Position numbers and translations under genes: made by a program
Source: Hymenopus coronatus
Taxonomy: Eukaryota > Arthropoda > Insecta > Mantodea > Hymenopodidae
Direction of reading: 5' to 3'
NCBI GenBank assembly: GCA_030762935.1
Contig: CM060884.1
Location: forward strand, 71,513,196-71,577,195
Length of the DNA stretch: 64,000 nt
Notes under the pieces: model-generated
The model's database searches: none
What the model was told of the DNA's origin: nothing
The model's input: only the letters and a program-made list of their open reading frames with translations
In this document: piece after piece, positions 34,194-44,776 of the stretch
Layout: each line of letters begins with the position of its first letter
Position numbering within the stretch: position 1 is the first letter of the stretch

Positions 34194-35054
34194 TCTGATG
34201 TGTTCCATTCACATGACTTTCTCTACATCTCTGTAACAAATTATTGTTAATAAGCTTATTCCTCTAACTACTTCATGCTAATCCAGTTAAACACTAGCAG
34301 AAATGCTTTATTATAAGTAGAAGGAAAATAATGGAATGCACTAGGATAAAACGATAGTCAAATCTTTTAAAAGCTGGTTGCCATGTGGTTGAAATCCGTT
34401 TCTATGCAGGGCCACGAGTTTACAACTTTCCGTGTGAGAAAAGCTATCTGAAACAAATAACAAGGAGTATCTCAAAAATGGTCAACTCCACGAAGAAAAT
34501 GTATATGACATAAATTGTGTGTTCTAACCTGATCTACATTTTTATGAAGTACGTTTTCTTTTTCTATCTCTTACGGTTTACTAGCTATGCTAAATTCAGC
34601 AAAATTCATTCAGAATTAAGCGATCTTCAGAGGCTATTCCCAGAAAATTCAATATATACATTTTATTTGTCCGGTTAATATATTTAATGTACGATATTTT
34701 AATCAAAATCGTTAGGGCCATTTTTGTGAAAATTAAAATTTTCGAAACTTTTTCTATGTAAAGGATAGTTTGGTGTGGGGGGACTTTTCTCAAAATCTTC
34801 GTCGCGAATCCATGGACGATACTAAAACAAAATACCAAGATTGGTATTTAACCTACTTTTCGATTATTAGTAAATGTGCCAAAGGACACACACACACGCA
34901 CACATACACACACACACACACACACTCAGACTCACAATCATGCATAGGCAGATTCACGAAGCCAAAATGCTTTTTCTTCTTTCTTTTTTTGCATACGCGG
35001 CCCTCAAAACATTTACTTCAAGTAGAATCTTGGTACTGGTAGAGAAAATAAAAA
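34194..35054 (+). mobile_element. PHR element, near-complete plus copy
   Basis: TCTGATGTGTTCCATTCACATG head in full, a (CA)n tract at about 34887-34924, a degraded 3' region and the end GGTAGAGAAAATAAAAA. Confidence 0.85.
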
Positions 35055-35064
35055 TATGCTATGC

Positions 35065-35231
35065 AAACTACCCTTTACATGGAAGGCTTTTTAGGAAATT
35101 GTGATATTCTCAAATGGCTGTAAAATAAAATGTACATTTGAAATTTCTGTGAATAGTTTGTCATTGTGGTTGATTTTGTATAACTGGTAAACCATAAGAG
35201 ATGGACAAAAACTTACTATACAATAAAAGTA
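35065..35231 (-). mobile_element. PHR element, middle fragment, minus
   Basis: AACTACCCTTTACATGG to ACTTACTATACAATAAAAG, with small deletions, cut by SINE-B at 35232. Confidence 0.7.
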
Positions 35232-35480
35232 GGCCCGCCTGGGTAGTGTGGTGGTAGCGTATCTGCCTCACATTCAACAGGTCGTGAGTTCGAATCTCGC
35301 TTAGGGTGAGTTACCCGGGTAAGGTTTTTGTCGGGGTTTTCCCTTATCCTGAGAAGACGAATGTTGAGTAACTTTAAGCTCCATGAACCCCGAGACCATT
35401 TGAGCAACATATCACCAATTTCTTTCATCGTCCAATATGACCAAGCAGGTTAAAGGACGTTAAGCTACGAAAAAAAATAT
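35232..35480 (+). mobile_element. tRNA-derived SINE-B, complete
   Basis: GGCCCGCCTGGGTAGTGTGG head with CCTCACATTC in the anticodon-loop position, box B GAGTTCGAATC, the standard body, GGACGTTAAGCTACG and an A/TA-rich tail. No exact target-site duplication seen. Confidence 0.9.
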
Positions 35481-37154
35481 ATATATATCCTAAAAACAAC
35501 AGTCCGTTTTGTGGTGAGCAATGTTTTTTTTTTCTCGAGAACTTCTTGTTATTGGTTTCTAAAAATTTTAATACTTGCCCATTTCTTGCAAATTAAGTTA
35601 TAATTCATTGTTCTTTCTTTCCCTCAAGTACAAATATTGATCAAGATGAGAAAGGACTTGTAGTTACAAACACCTTATTGCGTCGCATAGCGGCGTACGC
35701 CAATGCTTCACTCGAAGTGGAATGTGTCACTGCGTCTACTCCTCTGCTCCTTCAATTCTATCTACAAGAACAGTGAGTAGCGAAATAATGTGCATGTAAG
35801 TTATAAGATTTGTTTTAAATAGTCAAGAATTGGCACTAAATTGTGAAACCCATATCAAAGAATTTGATAGCATAGCCTTAAACTTTTATACCAGGCATTA
35901 GTGTTTTGTGCACGTGACGTAGAATCATTTTGTTTTAGCTTAAAGAAATGTTCCACCTTTTATTGTACTTCTCTGTATACTCTCAGGAAAATGCGTTAGC
36001 AGACATTTGATATTATAGTAGACCGTCTCACTGGTTCCTTTGATCGCATTTCGAAAAACTTTGTATTACTTAAGAAATAAAAACATTTTTGGTTGCACTT
36101 TGAGGGTTGGCGGTAGCTTTTTGATGCCAGCATTTCTTCCCCGGGGCTACTTTGCATAGTGGCGACAGAGAGCAGGTCATTTACATTTTGAACACGAAGG
36201 GAGGAAAGTTGTGATGATTTCTTCCTCTTTGGTTGCTCCTTTCAACTCGCTGGAGACGTCCTCACGTACCAAATCCTAAATATGTGTAAAAACATAGTTG
36301 GGAAAGGGCAGAAAGAGAAATCCGCTTTAAAAAGGGACGCCCTTTTGACAACTCAGTACTCCACTTTGACTGCACAGGATGTTCCTGAATTCCTGTATAC
36401 TTCTTGTAGTTAGAATACTGTAGGATGGGGCGGTATCGTGGTTACAGTTTCATGTCCCGGGTGGTGTGAATTTGTGGGTGACCTATCTCAGGATTTTTAC
36501 TACCATGGAAACTCTTTTCCGGGTGTGGTACGACACAAGTGATGTATTCAGTTAGTTCTGCCTTTTTCCGCTGTCGAACACACACGCATTCCACCTAAAT
36601 TTTCTACTATGTAATTACAGTTTACCCGACCGCGACTATTATTATTTATTAATTTTGATTACGAACTATTTCACTCGCAATAAAGGTAGTCTGTTCGGCT
36701 CCACCTCGGACCCTAAATTTCACATCTTGGTTCTGTTGATCTTCTACGCCAAGTGCCTCAAAAGCGTCCCCTGACCAGCGGGAGCATTGTTTTAGCTTTC
36801 CCGTTATGTTCCCCTCGGGCAGCGAATTCTCACCCCCTTCGGGTCAATGCTCTACCCTTAACGGTATACGCTGCTACCAGCTCGTGACAACTCAGCTACT
36901 TAGACGAGTTCGAAATCTTTCTTCCGTTCGCATTTTCAATGTACATTTATATTTTCTCTTCTTGATATAATTTATATTATTAGCTATGATTTATTTTTCC
37001 CTTCTGAATGACTCTTTGCCCCGTGACAAGACATGTACTGTCTCAAATTTTGCTCACTATCAGTACTATCTGTTAATTCATCGACAAGAAAAAAACAAAA
37101 CAAAATATATGAAAGTATCCAACTCACTTTCTTCATTGCTATTCAACCTTCTCA
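35481..37154. other. 1.7 kb of unassigned sequence, no gene seen
   Basis: The longest stretch with no recognised repeat. Two sub-regions are GC-richer: 36420-36560 (GGTATCGTGG, CATGTCCCGGGTGG) and 36700-36900. I find no ORF above about 75 codons, no splice-supported exon pattern and no RNA-gene structure. Confidence 0.5.
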
Positions 37155-37335
37155 AACATTTTAATGATGTGCAGTTTTCAGTTCAGTTTTCTAGGAAAGC
37201 ACAACTGGACTGAAAACGTAACTGAATATAACTTTTCAGTTATGAGTTTTAGTTAAGTGAGTTTTCAGATTGGAGGAGAGCAAACCTTAACCAAAATTTC
37301 ATAGGCGTCCTCTGAAAAACGATTAGCAAACATGA
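37155..37335 (-). repeat. ACTGAA-rich dispersed repeat, inverted copy
   Basis: Reverse of the 10.9-12.2 kb family: TTTTCAGTTCAGTTTTCTAGG, TTTTCAGTTATGAG and GCGTCCTCTGAA occur in the mirrored order. Confidence 0.7.
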
Positions 37336-37576
37336 GATGCACCTCACAGCGGTTCCTATAACTGCATGCTCTAGAAGCATAAGGGGAACATGTGATCCGT
37401 TTCGACGAAACTGAAATCCTCTTCTTCACTACTCATTACTGTACACGTGAAGCGATCGAGATCTATAAACATACCAACAATTTCAATAGAAAAGAAGAAA
37501 CATTTAGATTAAATAAAACTTGGCACCCAGCCTTACAGAACAGACCAAACAAGAAAACACAGGACACTTCACCGGG

Positions 37577-38056
37577 TAAGCCCAGTGCCCTCTCTACCCC
37601 AGGAGCAGGCCACAAACACTACCAGCCCGGACTACACCACCGCCGACCACCATCATAGACACCACGCCACCTGCACCCTTGATAGACGCAGCGACACGGG
37701 ACGCCATTCAGGATCTCCACGCGGAGTTCCTGACAGTCGGCGCTCGTTTAGCTGCCCTTGAAGAGCTGTGCAGTGGCTTCACAGAGAAACTGCAGGACCT
37801 TCAAGCTGCCACCACCGCCATCTCCACACTACAGGCCACCACCGCTGAGCTATCCAGCCGGATAGCCAGTGTCCAGGTGCAGCTTCAACAGGACCTCCAG
37901 CCGCAGCAGCTCACTCCGCCGAGCGGTCCCTCTCAAGGGACCAATCTCACACTGGGGCTGCTCCAAGAACCAGTACTGAGGCTTGGCTTCAACGTTCAAG
38001 ACAGCTACGACTGGAGAAGAACAGTAAGCAACATTAACTCCATCCTTCACCTCTAA
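37577..38056 (+). pseudogene. retroelement ORF1-like fragment with Pro-rich and coiled-coil parts
   Basis: One frame stays open from after the TAA near 37574 to the TAA at 38054, without an upstream ATG. It begins with a Pro/Thr-rich stretch (PARTTPPPTTIIDTTPPAPL). A predicted coiled coil of about 70 residues follows (AIQDLHAEFLTVGARLAALE to SSRIASVQVQLQQDL), then a Gln/Pro-rich linker and DSYDWRRTVSNINS. The coding strand is much GC-richer than the surroundings. This layout suits a gag/ORF1-type protein of a retroelement, and RT debris lies 400 bp downstream. No zinc knuckle is present. A host gene exon cannot be excluded. Confidence 0.45.
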
Positions 38057-38469
38057 ATTCCTCCATTTCTCTCCCAGAATCCTCCACGGTGAGAGTCTGG
38101 GCCTCGGTAAAGGCTGTCTTCCAGCCCTCATTTCACTTCCCTGACTGCAATATGCAGTCAGATATCTATCGCTTTGAATCCTCGGGTGCAATCATGCGGT
38201 ACCGTCTCTCCTTATTTCCTTCTAATGCCGGTGGAGGGGTTTTTAGTTGGTATGCCCACATGGGAGACCCCGACACTCCGGGATTACCCGGGTCAGTCCT
38301 TAAGGTGGATTTTTTCCCCTCCACTCGAAAAAAAAAACAACAACGTTTCAGTGGTAAAGCCCGCACCACATCACTCATTTCGACACTACATGCCACTAAC
38401 CATCGCGCCACCTCATCTAGTTTTTAAGCCGTAGCTCTTCAAGCATTCCTTTGATATCTCGCCCCTGAA
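38057..38469. other. LINE-associated sequence, not assigned to a domain
   Basis: GC-richer sequence lying between the ORF1-like and RT fragments. Short frames overlap in all phases with no recognised motif. It includes ACATGGGAGACCCCGAC, a possible weak echo of the 5S-like boxes further on. Confidence 0.35.
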
Positions 38470-38771
38470 GCAGTGCGGCTGCGAGGTCTGGGGGTTCGGT
38501 GGCTCGTTCCACCATCCGCAGGTTGCAGACCGTGCAGAACAGGGCACTGAGGATGATATATGGAACAGACCGTAGATCCCTGTCTCACTTTCTTCATTCC
38601 CACTCCGGAATTCCCTATATAGCGGATGCTGTGCGAGAAAGAGCTCGCACAATATACACTAAACTTGCTCCTCACCCCAATCCCCTGGTGAACACTCTCA
38701 GTCACTACGACCACACGCTGCCTAGAAGACGCGTCAGCTACCGGCTTCACAAGGATGCCTTGAGATGGTAG
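38470..38771 (+). pseudogene. jockey-type LINE reverse transcriptase C-terminal fragment
   Basis: The plus frame reads RSTIRRLQTVQNRALRMIYG, then a stretch of about 15 residues, then IPYIADAVRERARTIYTKL, and ends RLHKDALRW-stop. The LQ-VQNRALR-I motif followed by a P-I---V-----R region is the normal carboxy-terminal tail of jockey/R1-type non-LTR reverse transcriptases. The catalytic YADD region is not present nearby, and a TGA occurs just upstream at 38467, so this is a 5'-truncated, dead copy. It probably belongs with the ORF1-like piece at 37577 and the 5S-like boxes downstream. Confidence 0.75.
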
Positions 38772-38806
38772 TTTCGGCCGTTTCTCCCTTCAGTACAAAC
38801 TTCCCC

Positions 38807-38858
38807 GCCAAGTTAAGCAGTATTGGACCCGGTCATAACTCGGATGGGTGAACACAAC
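38807..38858 (+). other. 5S-rRNA-like box, unit 1 (internal control region only)
   Basis: GCCAAGTTAAGCAG-TATTGGACCC-GGTC-----CTCGGATGGGTGAAC follows the order of the 5S rRNA internal promoter (AAGCTAAGCAG; GGTCGGGCC; GGTTAGTACTTGGATGGG). The rest of a 5S gene is absent. It is likely part of the 3' region of the LINE. Confidence 0.6.
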
Positions 38859-38923
38859 TGGCCATCCTTTCAGTTCTCCCCGCTAGCTGGCACTGCTTTC
38901 CTTGACAGCCCGCAAGGCCGGCT

Positions 38924-38976
38924 GGCCAAGTTAAGCAGGATTGGGCCTGGTCCCTTCCCGGGTGGGTGATCACCCC
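38924..38976 (+). other. 5S-rRNA-like box, unit 2
   Basis: GGCCAAGTTAAGCAGGATTG, GGCCTGGTC and GGGTGGGTGATCACC repeat the same order 117 bp downstream of unit 1, close to the length of a 5S gene. The outer helices of 5S rRNA are not recognisable, so this is not a functional rRNA gene. Confidence 0.6.
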
Positions 38977-39602
38977 GGAGGGTAAACCATCCCGCGCCGA
39001 CAGCACTAAGGGAAACACTTAGCCCACAGTATATTGACACAGACACAAACGCTTACTATATCGCATGGGTAAATCCGCAAGAAAAGTGGATAGGTGCCGT
39101 GTCGATTTGCCCCAGCCCGAGTACACTCGGGCGACTAGTCCCTGCTCCTGGCATTCCTTTACTTCCCTTGCCATCTAAGTGCACCTACTAACCCTCGAGC
39201 GCCAGTCAGGGCTCGTCATATCTGGCGCCGGGCCACCACCAGTCCCGCTTGCATTAGCAGACACAATTGACTAACCGGGGTGCTATTCGCGGAACCCGAT
39301 CACCTAACAAACTTCACCCAACCGCAATGCTCATGCACCGTCACTAACATTAGCACCCCTGCATGTTTCTTGATACGAACTGCATGTGCATGGGGAGACG
39401 ATGTAGCCTTCTGCGGATGATCGACACCGGGGGCGGCGGGTTTTGGGGCCGCCCCTACAGAAAAAAAAAACAAAACAACGTACCAGTCGCTACTGAGGGG
39501 CCACGGAGATGTATACGCCATTGAAGATGCTTGCCACAGACGCAGGCGAAACGTCTGGGGAACAAGGCGAGAAGCCCAGTGGATCACGGCCTCAAGCCCG
39601 GT
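38977..39602. other. GC-rich retroelement-like 3' region
   Basis: Contains GCCCGAGTACACTCGGGC (a clear hairpin near 39116), a short A-run after GGGGCCGCCCCTACAG at about 39460 and, at 39520-39556, GAAGATGCTTGCC followed by GCAGGCGAAACGTC. The last pattern is common in 3' regions of arthropod retroelements. No coding sequence. Confidence 0.4.
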
Positions 39603-40215
39603 TTTGTTTTCTATAAGTGAAGAAAAATATTGTTTTCCATCAGGACACAAAAGTGGTTTGGCAATGAGGAAATTGAAAGACCTGCACTATGAAGTGCTTG
39701 AACATCCACCCTACTCCCCAGATTTGGCTCTCTCAGACTTCCATCTATTTCCAAAACTGAAGAAATTCCTCGCTGGTAGGCGCTTTTCGTCCAATGAAGA
39801 AGCAATTAAAATGTAAAATGGCATGTTATTTATGGACGCTCTTTAACTACTGTGGTTCTCAGCGTCCCATTCTAAATTGGGCTCAGAGGCCTGTATCAGG
39901 CTTGAGGTTCTTTTAGATACCGTAAATCTACGACACGGGACCAACGGTTTTACTTCCCTTCCAAAGGAAGTGATGCTAAGGATTTTTACACCCAAAAAAT
40001 CCATCTTCCTCCGCGGGGTTTGAACCCGCGACCTTGGGTATATGAATTTAGCATAGTAGTCATTACACCACGGAGGGCGATAAGAAGCAATTGTGGCTGT
40101 AAATAGGCACTTTGCAGAACTCCTGAGGAACACTATACAGAGGGGATAATGGTTTTGGAACACTACTGGACAAAATGTATTGATATTAGAGGAGATTATG
40201 TTCAAACATTAAAAC
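39603..40215 (+). pseudogene. mariner transposase C-terminal relic split by a SINE
   Basis: Frame 39604-39807 reads HKSGLAMRKLKDLHYEVLEH, PPYSPDLALSDFHLFPKLKK and RRFSSNEEAI. It includes the YSPDLA-SDF signature of the third catalytic Asp of D,D34D mariner transposases. After the SINE the protein resumes at 40086 (EAIVAVNRHFAELL) and, after one frameshift, MVLEHYWTKCIDIRGDYVQ (from 40149). The first two catalytic Asp regions are absent. The SINE insertion, the frameshift and the 5' truncation make it non-functional. Confidence 0.85.
39808..40081 (-). mobile_element. tRNA-derived SINE-A inserted in a mariner transposase relic
   Basis: Complete element in reverse: box A TGGTGTAATG, box B CGCGGGTTCAAACCC, body TAAATCTACGACACGGG, tail GAGCGTCCATAAATAAC. 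The exact 11-bp duplication AAGAAGCAATT lies at 39797-39807 and 40082-40092, and the transposase reading continues across it. One body segment, GTGAAAGATCGCTTAATTTT in other copies, is missing. Confidence 0.95.
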
Positions 40216-40934
40216 ACATTGAAAGCATGAATTGTGATTTATCAGGCCGAGAGCTAACCACCCAGGTAAAGATCTTTTGGAATATGAGAAAATTACTATC
40301 GTGCCTTCTTCTACATACTGGGCATATTATAATGCTTTATGTATTGCAAAAAATTCACCTGAAAATAGGATAATAATATTTGAAATAGTTGTTTGCATGA
40401 CTGTCTGCTATAAGCATTATAGATTATTCGTATAGCCTTCTTCTGTATCAAGGATATGCATTTACTATTTACTGCATTGCTGTGCCCCGGTGACCTGGAA
40501 ATTAATGCAAACCTAATTAATTTAACTCTAGCTTATTCTAGAATAGAGTCCCTAATTAAAATTTAGAACAGCAGCAGAGGAAATCTGGTCGCTTGTTTCT
40601 CTTGGACAATGGAAGAGAACTGCACAAAACCAATTAAATAAGAAGAAAAACAGCTTCCAGAGTAAAACCAAACTCACAGCCGATGTCCTCATTTGCAATT
40701 ATTGATTTCATCCATTTCGCAGTTCGCCTTTTTTTCATACAATACAGTATTTACATTTCCCTTCAGTCTAGTGTGGTTATCGCACTGCCTTGCTTCAGTA
40801 TAAAAGCCAGTGGCGGCTAGTGTATGTATTGGTAGTCGCTTTAGCCCTCCCAAATATCCGGTACTCTAAAACTTTTTCTGGGGGAAAAATGGGTATGTAG
40901 TTTATTTGCATGGAGCTCTTTACTCACATTGAAA
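40216..40934. other. unassigned sequence, no gene seen
   Basis: Downstream of the mariner relic; its 3' untranslated part and end may be here, but no terminal repeat is visible. No ORF of note. Confidence 0.4.
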
Positions 40935-41711
40935 ATGGATTTCTCTACATCTACAGGTTTCTGTTAAAAATCTTTATCTTATATCTACTTAATGCTAATC
41001 GAGGAAAAAAGTAGAAGCGAAATAAAGAAGTACCTTAGATTAAAGTGATAGTCAAAAGCTGGTTGCTATGTAACTGAAGTTCCTTTGTTTGTATGGACAG
41101 GAGTTGATACATTCCTGTATGAGAAAGTGATAAGTATTTTAAAGGTGAAACTAATAACAAGGAAACTTAAAAACGGTCAACCTCACGAAAAAAATGTATA
41201 CAACAAAGTGTGTGTTTTTAATGAGATCTACATTTTTTGTGTGGTAAGGTTTTCCCTAACTCTTTACTGTTTACCAGTTATGCAAAATTCATCCAGAATA
41301 AACATGTCTTCAGAAGCTATTTCCAGAAAATTGAAAATATACATTTTATCTGCCATGGAGACATCTTAAATATAAGATATTTTAATCAAAATCTTTGGAG
41401 CCTTTCTTGAGAAAATAAAAATGATCAAAACGTTTTCCATGTAAAGGGTAATGTGGGGTGGAAGGATTTTCTTGAAAATCTTCGTGTCGCATTCTTGGAA
41501 GATACCAAACTTAGATACCAAATTTGGTATTTAATGGACTTTTCATTTTTGAGCTATAATATCCACACACGGACCTTTTTCTAAAAATGCTTTTTTTTAA
41601 TTTAGGGGATCTCAAAGCATAATTTCTGGTGAAATCTCAATATCGAATTTTTGGGTACAATACAATACCTCCTCTATTCACTATGTACATAGCACGTGTA
41701 GAGAAAGTAAT
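40935..41711 (+). mobile_element. PHR element, near-complete plus copy, short head
   Basis: Head begins at GATTTCTCTACATC; lacks part of the (CA)n. T-tract at about 41592 and palindrome end CATAGCACGTGTAGAGAAAG. Confidence 0.8.
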
Positions 41712-41729
41712 TAGTGTATGTGTTAAAGC

Positions 41730-41850
41730 AACCGCTTTCTATACATCTCTGCAACAAATTATTGTTAAAAAGCTTATTCTTCTATCTACTTCATGATAAT
41801 CGATTAGCAGAAATGGTCTTATTACTTGCTTCCTTGTAAGCAGAAGGGGA
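41730..41850 (+). mobile_element. PHR element, 5' fragment, tandem to previous
   Basis: CTTTCTATACATCTCTGCAAC through CTTGCTTCCTTGTAAGCAG. Confidence 0.75.
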
Positions 41851-41857
41851 AGAAAAT

Positions 41858-42232
41858 CCAATGTGTTCCATTCAAAGGATGTCCTCTAGCTGTTCGATAA
41901 ACAAACCTTTTATTCCAAACATTAATATGTTATCTACATCATGCTAATCAAGATAAACATTAGCAGAATTAGACTTATTTTTAGTTTCCTTGTAAGTAAA
42001 AGGGGAATGAGAAAATACACAGGCTTAAGGAATAGTCCCGTCCTTTAAGGCCGGTCGCTATGCGAAAGAGCTGAAATTCCAATCTCTTTGCTTATTAGAA
42101 ATAAACAAACAAGAAACGTCTAAGAAAAAGAAAAGTTTAGGGGGCTAAAATTGAAACCATTAATGCGGAATATCTCAAAAACGGCTACCTCTACAGAAAA
42201 AAAAAATATATATAAAAAAGTATATGACATAA

Positions 42233-42235
<3 letters not shown>
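41858..42235 (+). mobile_element. PHR element, subfamily B, 5' half
   Basis: TCCAATGTGTTCCATTC, then CCTCTAGCTGTTCGATAAAC (subfamily-B type head), to GACATAAATTGTG, where it runs into a GT tract. Confidence 0.75.

Positions 42236-42281
<46 letters not shown>
42236..42281. repeat. (GT)n microsatellite at a repeat-repeat junction
   Basis: About 22 GT units. The left neighbour ends in the AAATTGTGTG of a plus copy and the right neighbour begins at the GT tract of a minus copy, so the tract lies at the fusion point. Confidence 0.95.
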
Positions 42282-42283
<2 letters not shown>

Positions 42284-42991
42284 CCGTGTGCCTGTGAACA
42301 CAATAACTCAAAAACGAAAAGTAGGTAAAATACCAAACTCGGTATTTAAGTTTAATAACTTCCAGGGATGCGACATGAAGATTTTGAGAAAAATCACCCC
42401 CCCCCTAACTACCCCATACATAGAACTTTTTTTGAACATTTTGATTTTCTCAAAAAATGGCTGTAATGATTTTGATTAACATTCGTATACTAAAGACATT
42501 TACCTGGCAAATAAAATGTATGTCATAAATTTTCTGGGAATAATCTCTGAAGAGTAGTTTATTCTGAATGAACTTGACTGAATTTTGAATAACTACTAAA
42601 CCGTAAGCGATGGACACTAACTTACAAAAAAAAAATGTAGAGCACGTTAAAACACTCAATTTATGTTACATTCATTTTTTTCGTGGGGTTCGCCGTTTTT
42701 GAGACATTCCTTATTTTTGCTTTCTGCTATGAAAAACTTATACTTTTCTCATACAGGAATTTGTCCATACAAACAAAGGAACTTCAGTCACATAGCAACC
42801 AGCTTTTGATTATCACTTTTACCTATGGCACTCCCTTATTTCGCTTCTACTTACAAGGAAGCAAGCAATATGTACATTTCTGCTAATTTTTTTACTGATT
42901 AGCATGAAGTAAATAGAAGTATAAGCTTTTTAAGAATAATTTGTTGCAGAGATGTAGAGAAAGTCATGTGAATGGTACACATCAGATTTTT
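42282..42991 (-). mobile_element. PHR element, minus copy lacking its palindrome end
   Basis: From the GT tract through AACTCGGTATTTAAGTTTAA to GGTACACATCAGA. Confidence 0.85.
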
Positions 42992-42995
42992 GAAT

Positions 42996-43109
42996 CATCT
43001 GTTCACGGACACCCATTTTTTGTAAAAATGCCTTTTTGAATCCTGGGGACCCTAAATCGTGTATTTCCGGTGAAATATTGGAATCGTGTATTGCAATACC
43101 TTCTCTACA
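42996..43109 (+). mobile_element. PHR element, 3' remnant without complete palindrome
   Basis: GTTCACGGACACC, T-tract, ATCCTGGGGACCC, TTTCCGGTGAAAT and CCTTCTCTACAAT. It could be the 3' part of the copy begun at 41858. Confidence 0.65.
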
Positions 43110-43117
43110 ATCCCACC

Positions 43118-43662
43118 ATGGTTGTGTCGCATTCGCATGGCTTTCTCTACAGTTTTGTCTCTATAACAAGCTTTTCTTAATAAGCTTGTTGTTCTATTTC
43201 ATGCTTATAGATATAAACATCAAAACTTGCATTATTACTCATTTCATTATAAATAGAAGGAAAATAAGGGAATACTCCAGGCAATGTAGTTAATCAAATT
43301 GGTTGCTATACCATTGAAATACGTTCTCTTTGCATGCCAGGAGTTCACAAATTCCCGTATGAGAATTTTTTAAACATTTTAAAATTGAAATGAACCATAA
43401 CGAATATGTCTAAAATGGTTAACTGCACATAAAAGATCAATATAACGTAAATTATGTGTTTTAACGTGCTCTACATCTTTCATATAGTAACTTTATATCT
43501 ATCTCTCATGGATAAACAGTTATACAAGGGACTTCAAGGGCTATTTCCAGAAAATTCAATTTACACATTTGATTTGTAATATAGTTATCTTTAATGTACG
43601 TACTTTTAATCAAATCTTTAGAGCTATTTTTGAGTAAATCAACCTTTTATAAATTACGAGGG
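43118..43662 (+). mobile_element. PHR element, diverged 5' two-thirds
   Basis: GCATTCGCATGGCTTTCTCTAC head, GTAAATAGAAGG-type block (here ATAAATAGAAGGAAAATAAGG), through TTTTTGAGTAAATCAAC. Confidence 0.75.
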
Positions 43663-43665
43663 CTA

Positions 43666-44413
43666 TTTTTATTTTCTCTACACGCACTATGTACATAGCG
43701 TATAGAGAAGGTATTTGTATTGCACCCAAAAATTCCTTACCGTGATTTCACCGGAAGTATATGTTTTGGGTCCCCCTAAAACAAAAAAAAAGAACATTTT
43801 TAGAAAAATGTCCGTGTCTGTGTGTCTGTCTGTCTGTGTGTATGTGTGTGTCTGTGGACAGCATTTTATCAAAAATGGCTCTAAAGATTTTGATTAAAAT
43901 CTCTTATATTTAACATATTTACATGATAAATAAAATGTATTCTTGAATTTTCTGGGAATAGCCTCTGAAGACTACTTTATCCTGGATCAATTTTTCAGAA
44001 TTTTGTATAAATGGTAAACCGTAAGAGATGTACAAAAACTTACCTCACAAAAAATGTAGAGCACGTTAAAGTATACAATTTATGTAATATAATTTTTTTT
44101 CGTGGAGTTGATCGTTTTTTAGATATTCCTTGCTTTCGGTTTCATCTGTGAAAAACTTATACTTTTCTCATACAGGAATTTTTCAACTCGTGTCCATACA
44201 AACAAAGGAACTTCAGTCACACAGCAACCAGCTTTTGACTATCACTTTAGCCTATGGTACTCCCTTATTTCGCTTCTATTTACAAGAAAGCAAGTAATAA
44301 GTCTATTTCTGCTAATTTTTTCTCGATTACCAGAAAGTAAATAGAAGCATAAGTTTTTAACAATAATTTGTTACAGAGATTTAGAGAAAGTTATGTGAAT
44401 AGAACACATCAGA
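43666..44413 (-). mobile_element. PHR element, minus copy with internal deletion
   Basis: Palindrome end at 43673-43710, GT-rich tract, then about 140 bp missing after CTGTGGACAGCAT. The rest is intact to GAACACATCAGA. Confidence 0.85.
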
Positions 44414-44512
44414 TTTTTTTCAAGGTCTGGTTGGACGCGAAAAATCGGATAAAGCTTTGCGCAGATATATAGCGCAGTGTGTCTAGTATGACCGTTGATT
44501 GCTTCACGTTGT

Positions 44513-44776
44513 ACATCACGATAAAACACACAAGTTATGTTATGTACATTTTTTCGTGGAATTGATCGTTTTTGAGATATTCCTTATTTTTTATTTCAGT
44601 TTTTAAAAGCATACTTTTTTCAGTTGCTTATTTCGCTTTTATTTACAAGGAAGCAAGCAATAGACTATTTACGCTAATTTTTTCGATTAGCAAGAAGAAA
44701 ATAGAAGCAAAAGTTTTTTAACAATAATTTGTTGCAGAGATGTAGAGAAAATCACGTGAATGAAACACATCAGATT
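44513..44776 (-). mobile_element. PHR element, 5' fragment, minus
   Basis: CATCACGATAAAACACACAAG to GAAACACATCAGA with an internal deletion. A short plus fragment (CCATGCAAAGGGTAATTTGGGG) follows at 44782. Confidence 0.8.

Noticed and set aside
38807..38976. functional 5S rRNA genes
   Set aside because: Only the internal control region is recognisable; the flanking stems are absent and the two units differ.
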